Assembly (NCBI GenBank): GCA_018222835.1
Contig: JAAEZN010000006.1
Span: 16,466 to 80,465 of the forward strand
Source: Algicola sp.
GTDB taxonomy: Bacteria; Bacteroidota; Bacteroidia; Flavobacteriales; Flavobacteriaceae
Length of the DNA: 64,000 nucleotides
Direction of reading: 5' to 3'
Position numbers and translations under genes: made by a program. The notes beneath the pieces are model-generated. The model made no database searches. It had not been told where the DNA came from and saw only the letters and a list, made by a program, of their open reading frames with translations. This document shows positions 61,137 through 64,000 of this stretch, in pieces; position 1 is the stretch's first letter, and each line of letters starts with the position of its first letter.

Positions 61137-61994
61137 ATGAGAAAACAATCCCACTTCAGGTTCAATAAACAAGAACGAAGTGGGATTTTCTTTTTGCTGC
61201 TGGTAGTAATTGTACTGCAAGTGGCTTTCTTCTGGTTAAAAGCAAATCCCTCTCGTCCAAAAAGTAGTTTGGCACTCAATTTTGAGGAACAAAAAATCAT
61301 GGATAGTCTTATTGTTGAAAAACAGCAAAGTCTTATCACGAAGATGTATCCTTTTAACCCCAATTACATTTCTGACTATAAAGGCTACATCTTGGGTTTG
61401 TCAGCTGTAGAGTTGGATAGGTTGTCAGCTTTTAGACAGAAAGGAAAGTTTGTCAATTCTTCAGAAGAATTTCAGGCCATTACCCAAGTATCGGATTCTT
61501 TGTTGGGGGTCTTGTCGCCGCATTTTCAATTTCCAAATTGGAAAAAACATAATCAAACTCAAAAGAAAGCCTTGCCCAAACCTAAAAACAGAGTTCAAGT
61601 GAGAGGTTTGAATACTGCTACGGCAGACGATTTAATGGTGGTTTACGGAATTGGTGAAAAACTGTCCCGCAGAATTATAAAGTTCAGGGACAGGCTTGGT
61701 GGTTTTTCGGTGAACGAGCAATTGTACGATGTCTATGGGCTCAAGCCGGAAGTTGTGGAAGAAGTTTTGCGTTATTTTCAGGTGTTGGAAGTTCCTACGA
61801 TTAAAAAAATCAATCTAAATACGGCCACGGCAAAAGAGTTATCGCAACTTATATATATAAGGAGTGGGTTGGCGGGGCAAATTGTAGCGTATAGAGAGAA
61901 AAATGGTTTGTTCAAAACATTTCAAGAATTGACTCATGTTGATGGATTTCCAACAGAAAAACTAGATAGAATAGCCTTATATTTGTTTTTATAA
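61137..61994 (+). CDS. Helix-hairpin-helix protein, ComEA-like
   Basis: A 285-residue protein: basic cytoplasmic start, one membrane helix (residues 19-37), then three helix-hairpin-helix repeats, NPNYISDYKGYILGLSAVELDRL, LNTATADDLMVVYGIGEKLSRRIIKFRD and INLNTATAKELSQLIYIRSGLAGQIVAYRE. ComEA-type HhH domains bind DNA during uptake; here the membrane anchor would display them outside. The first 17 codons contain a strong terminator hairpin (61147-61196), so read-through from the symporter may be stopped inside this gene. The ATG at 61137 is 12 bases after the symporter stop; a start after the hairpin would lose the membrane anchor. Confidence 0.85.
   Translation: MRKQSHFRFNKQERSGIFFLLLVVIVLQVAFFWLKANPSRPKSSLALNFEEQKIMDSLIVEKQQSLITKMYPFNPNYISDYKGYILGLSAVELDRLSAFRQKGKFVNSSEEFQAITQVSDSLLGVLSPHFQFPNWKKHNQTQKKALPKPKNRVQVRGLNTATADDLMVVYGIGEKLSRRIIKFRDRLGGFSVNEQLYDVYGLKPEVVEEVLRYFQVLEVPTIKKINLNTATAKELSQLIYIRSGLAGQIVAYREKNGLFKTFQELTHVDGFPTEKLDRIALYLFL
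61147..61196 (+). terminator. Intrinsic terminator overlapping the HhH gene's start
   Basis: AATCCCACTTC and GAAGTGGGATT are perfectly complementary, extended by GTTC/GAAC inside, and followed by TTCTTTTTG. It begins 22 bases after the symporter stop codon and lies within codons 4-20 of the HhH gene. It terminates the symporter message unless ribosomes keep it open. Confidence 0.7.
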
Positions 61995-62004
61995 AATAGG
62001 TGGT

Positions 62005-63174
62005 ATGATTGATATGTACTTCACGGAAGAACATAATTTATTCCGGGAGAGTCTAAAGGATTTTTTGCAAAAAGAGGTTGTTCCCCATATAGAAGAATGG
62101 GAGGAATCGGGAAGAATAGATAGGGATATTTGGAATAAATTTGGAGAAATGGGATATTTTGGGTTAATGACCCCAGAAGATTATTCTGGTCTAAACCTTG
62201 ATCTTTTCTATACGGTTATTTTCCTTGAGGAATTGCAAAAGATAAACTCAGGCGGTTTTGCTGCAGCTATGTGGGCGCACCAATATTTGGCAATGACCTA
62301 CCTGAACAAGTTGGCCACCGACGAGCAGAAAAGAGCGTATCTGGAGCCCAGTGTCCTTGGGGATAAAATTGGCTGTTTGGGAGTGTCCGAACCTTTTGGA
62401 GGAAGCGATGTTGCCGCTATGCGGACCACTGCCGATAAAAAGGGTGACGTTTATATTGTAAACGGTTCCAAGACATTTATTACCAATGGAGTTTACGGGG
62501 ACTATATTATTTTGGCGGCAAAAACAGATGTGAATGCAGGCCATAAAGGCATCAGTATGTTCATTATGGATAAAAACGCCAAAGGGGTGTCTTTTAATAA
62601 GTTGAATAAATTAGGATGGAGGGCTTCGGATACAGCGGAACTAGCTTTTGATAATGTTGAAGTGCCGGCTTCCAATTTGCTCGGAAATTTAAATGAAGGT
62701 TTTTCGTATATCATGGAGGCCTTTGCATTGGAACGTTTGGTAATGGGGGTAAACTCGCATGCAAGGGCAGAGTATGCTCTCGATTATGCATTGCAGTATA
62801 TGTCCGAGCGCGAAGCATTTGGTAAAAGCATAGATCAATTCCAAGCTCTAAGGCACCGATTGGTGGATCTCTATTCCGATATGTTGCTTTGCAAACAATT
62901 TAACTATGCCACTGTTGCACAAATGGAAAAAGGGACCTATGTGGTAAAGGAAGCAACAATTTCTAAACTTAAGTCCACAAAAATGGCCGATGAGGTAATC
63001 TACAATTGTCTTCAGTTTTTAGGAGGATATGGTTATATAGAAGATTATCCGATGGCGAGGTTGAGCAGGGATAGCCGACTGGGTCCAATTGGAGGGGGGA
63101 CTTCGGAAATTTTACGGGAAATTTTGGCCAAAATTATCGTGGATAAAAAGGAGTATAAAAAACCGAAGGTGTAG
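62005..63174 (+). CDS. Acyl-CoA dehydrogenase family protein
   Basis: A 389-residue FAD enzyme of beta-oxidation or amino-acid catabolism. N-terminal helical domain (YFTEEHNLFRESLKDFL), middle beta domain (GCLGVSEPFGGSDVAAMRTTAD, WRASDTAELAFDNVEVPA), and C-terminal helices (REAFGKSIDQFQALRHRLVDL, FLGGYGYIEDYPMARLSRDSRLGPIGGGTSEI). The medium-chain catalytic Glu position near GTSEI reads Gly, but a Glu is present in ALERLVMG, the isovaleryl-CoA dehydrogenase site, so the enzyme is probably active. The ATG at 62005 is used; 62014 is possible. It lies ten bases after the HhH gene. Confidence 0.93.
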   Translation: MIDMYFTEEHNLFRESLKDFLQKEVVPHIEEWEESGRIDRDIWNKFGEMGYFGLMTPEDYSGLNLDLFYTVIFLEELQKINSGGFAAAMWAHQYLAMTYLNKLATDEQKRAYLEPSVLGDKIGCLGVSEPFGGSDVAAMRTTADKKGDVYIVNGSKTFITNGVYGDYIILAAKTDVNAGHKGISMFIMDKNAKGVSFNKLNKLGWRASDTAELAFDNVEVPASNLLGNLNEGFSYIMEAFALERLVMGVNSHARAEYALDYALQYMSEREAFGKSIDQFQALRHRLVDLYSDMLLCKQFNYATVAQMEKGTYVVKEATISKLKSTKMADEVIYNCLQFLGGYGYIEDYPMARLSRDSRLGPIGGGTSEILREILAKIIVDKKEYKKPKV

Positions 63175-63222
63175 AAAATATCAAAAAAGTAAAATATTTC
63201 TTTAATGGTTAAATATCATTCG

Positions 63223-63230
63223 TATATTTG
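63223..63230 (+). promoter_or_regulatory. Candidate -7 box for rpsU
   Basis: TATATTTG matches TAnnTTTG exactly, 36 bases before the rpsU ATG. The -33 region has only TTTA at 18 bases. Confidence 0.5.
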
Positions 63231-63250
63231 CACTCCAAAAATCTAAAAGA

Positions 63251-63257
63251 AAGGAGG
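63251..63257 (+). promoter_or_regulatory. Strong Shine-Dalgarno sequence before rpsU
   Basis: AAGGAGG, ending nine bases before the rpsU ATG. I see no comparable sequence before the other genes of the window, which is normal for Bacteroidota. In Flavobacterium, bS21 takes part in hiding the ribosomal anti-Shine-Dalgarno, so a strong site on rpsU would allow autoregulation. Confidence 0.8.
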
Positions 63258-63266
63258 TTGTAGCCC

Positions 63267-63461
63267 ATGTTAATTATACCAGTAAAAGAAGGAGAAAACA
63301 TCGATAGAGCTTTAAAACGTTTCAAGCGTAAGTTCGACAGAACAGGTACCATGCGTCAGTTAAGAACAAGACAGCAGTTTACTAAACCTTCTGTAAAACG
63401 TAGAGCGCAGATACAAAAAGCACAATACATTCAAGGTCTTAGGGATCAAGAAGAAGTATAG
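63267..63461 (+). CDS. rpsU: 30S ribosomal protein S21
   Basis: A 64-residue basic protein of the small subunit, near the platform and the anti-Shine-Dalgarno end of 16S rRNA. The family signature is visible: IIPVKEGENIDRALKRFKRKFDRTGTMRQLR, then QQFTKPSVKRRAQIQKA. It is preceded by a strong Shine-Dalgarno, followed by a terminator, and the next gene is a XerC/D recombinase. Confidence 0.96.
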   Translation: MLIIPVKEGENIDRALKRFKRKFDRTGTMRQLRTRQQFTKPSVKRRAQIQKAQYIQGLRDQEEV

Positions 63462-63489
63462 TCTTTTAGAGCCTTTTACAATACATAAC

Positions 63490-63526
63490 AATCCCGTTCC
63501 AATTATGGAGCGGGATTTTTCTTTTC
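63490..63526 (+). terminator. Intrinsic terminator after rpsU
   Basis: Stem AATCCCGTTCC with GGAGCGGGATT (one G-T pair) and a short loop, followed by TTTCTTTTC, 28 bases after the rpsU stop codon. Confidence 0.85.
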
Positions 63527-63550
63527 TATAGGTTTCGAAATTCTAATTGT

Positions 63551-63558
63551 TACCTTTG
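63551..63558 (+). promoter_or_regulatory. Candidate -7 box for the XerC/D recombinase gene
   Basis: TACCTTTG matches TAnnTTTG exactly and ends four bases before the ATG, so the transcript would be leaderless or almost so. Confidence 0.45.
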
Positions 63559-63562
63559 GAAT

Positions 63563-64000
63563 ATGTCCTTATCTGCTTTTATTTCGTACTTGGGGTTGGA
63601 GAAGAATTACTCCAAGCATACTATTTTGGCGTATCAAAAGGATATTGAAGCCTTTTCGGATTTTTGCGCAGAGCATCACGGGGAGGTCGATATATTGGAG
63701 GTTTCTTATCCACTGATCAGAAATTGGATAGTGGAACTTTCCGATCAGGGCATTTCCAATAGATCTATCAATAGAAAAATATCGTCTTTGCAGGCCTATT
63801 ATAAGTTTTTATTGAAAATAGGGGATATTGCCGTCTCACCTTTGGTGAAGCATAGGGCATTGAAGACCGAAAAGAAGGTGGAGGTTCCTTTTTCTGAAAA
63901 CGAAATGGAATCCATTTTATCGGAAATTCCTTTTGAGGGTGATTTTGAAGGTGAACGGGATAAGCTCATTATCGAGCTTTTGTATGCTACAGGTATGCGA
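63563..64000 (+). CDS. XerC/D-type tyrosine recombinase (3' end cut by window)
   Basis: The first 146 codons of a site-specific recombinase are in frame to the window edge. The N-terminal core-binding domain is clear (SLSAFISYLGLEKNYSKHTILAYQKDIEAF, then ISNRSINRKISSLQAYYKFLLK). The catalytic domain begins with the typical pattern LIIELLYATGMR, whose arginine, the first catalytic Arg, is the last complete codon. The gene follows rpsU, the usual place for a housekeeping xer gene in this group, so chromosome dimer resolution is likely rather than an integrative element. It may be xerC or xerD. Confidence 0.9.
   Translation, partial: MSLSAFISYLGLEKNYSKHTILAYQKDIEAFSDFCAEHHGEVDILEVSYPLIRNWIVELSDQGISNRSINRKISSLQAYYKFLLKIGDIAVSPLVKHRALKTEKKVEVPFSENEMESILSEIPFEGDFEGERDKLIIELLYATGMR

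Noticed and set aside
62005..63174. Acyl-CoA dehydrogenase that seems to lack its catalytic glutamate near the C-terminus
   Set aside because: A glutamate in ALERLVMG occupies the alternative position used by isovaleryl-CoA dehydrogenases, so the enzyme need not be inactive.
63563..64000. Possible integrase of a mobile element at the right edge
   Set aside because: It lies behind rpsU with normal base composition, and there is no nearby tRNA, repeat border or phage gene. A housekeeping XerC/D is the simpler reading.
1..64000. CRISPR array, tRNA, rRNA or insertion sequence
   Set aside because: I found no regularly spaced direct repeats, no cloverleaf-type sequence in the few spacers long enough, and no transposase frame.

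Overview
The window reads as a piece of chromosome from a marine-type member of the Flavobacteriaceae (phylum Bacteroidota); a Muricauda/Flagellimonas-like genus is my guess from protein style, not a demonstrated assignment. The signs are Bacteroidota promoter boxes (TTTG about 18-21 bases before TAnnTTTG), almost no Shine-Dalgarno sequences except a strong one before rpsU, and typical lineage families (DUF2851, DUF1573, PASTA-only protein, a SprB/PKD-like repeat, kynurenine monooxygenase for NAD synthesis, Bacteroidota-type PEP carboxylase). Gene content is mostly core housekeeping. I see no rRNA, tRNA, prophage, CRISPR array or insertion sequence.

Layout. 1-2.3 kb: ECF sigma factor (cut by the left edge), a 62-residue partner, an MscS-type channel and a ClpP-like protease. 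2.4-2.7 kb: a frameshifted photolyase-related remnant. 2.8-7.2 kb: kmo, a zinc-ribbon-family coiled-coil protein that has lost its cysteines, Nif3, lpxK. 7.2-13.6 kb (minus): hybrid histidine kinase coupled to gap, lipA, two ECF sigma genes, one with its anti-sigma factor. 13.8-17.9 kb: murB, an aminotransferase, a PDZ aspartyl protease, a DUF1573 protein. 18-25.5 kb (plus): valS, a GH109-like oxidoreductase/glycosidase with a GHMP kinase and a nucleotidyltransferase, then a sterol-desaturase-family membrane oxygenase. 25.5-30.2 kb (minus): acyl-CoA-binding protein, psd, cdsA, LUD protein, ftsH, rsfS. 30.3-44.4 kb: birA, SRPBCC protein, pyrE/Nudix divergent pair, M14 peptidase lipoprotein, PAS kinase plus receiver, coaD, ddl, PASTA protein, rluD-type synthase, yaaA, ppc, a uracil-DNA-glycosylase-family gene, then an M20 peptidase.

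45.9-52.9 kb (minus) is a complete trp operon, trpE-G-D-C-F-B-A. Upstream of trpE I read a classical attenuator: a promoter, an 18-codon leader peptide with three consecutive Trp codons, a mutually exclusive antiterminator and a terminator ending just before trpE. The same operon carries several copies of decayed dispersed repeats between genes. One copy lies in frame inside trpF, and a matching copy lies in frame inside the uracil-DNA-glycosylase-family gene. This in-frame repeat peptide and the attenuator are the two most interesting observations.

53-54.8 kb (minus): a MarR regulator, nitroreductase and YceI operon with a perfect 16-bp palindrome over the MarR promoter. 54.8-63.2 kb (plus): TlpA-like and AhpC/TSA-like thiol proteins, rhodanese, DUF2851, PspC, K+ channel, an AGCS symporter with unusual extracellular domains, a helix-hairpin-helix protein whose first codons form an intrinsic terminator, and an acyl-CoA dehydrogenase. 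The right end holds rpsU and the first 146 codons of a XerC/D-type recombinase cut by the window edge.
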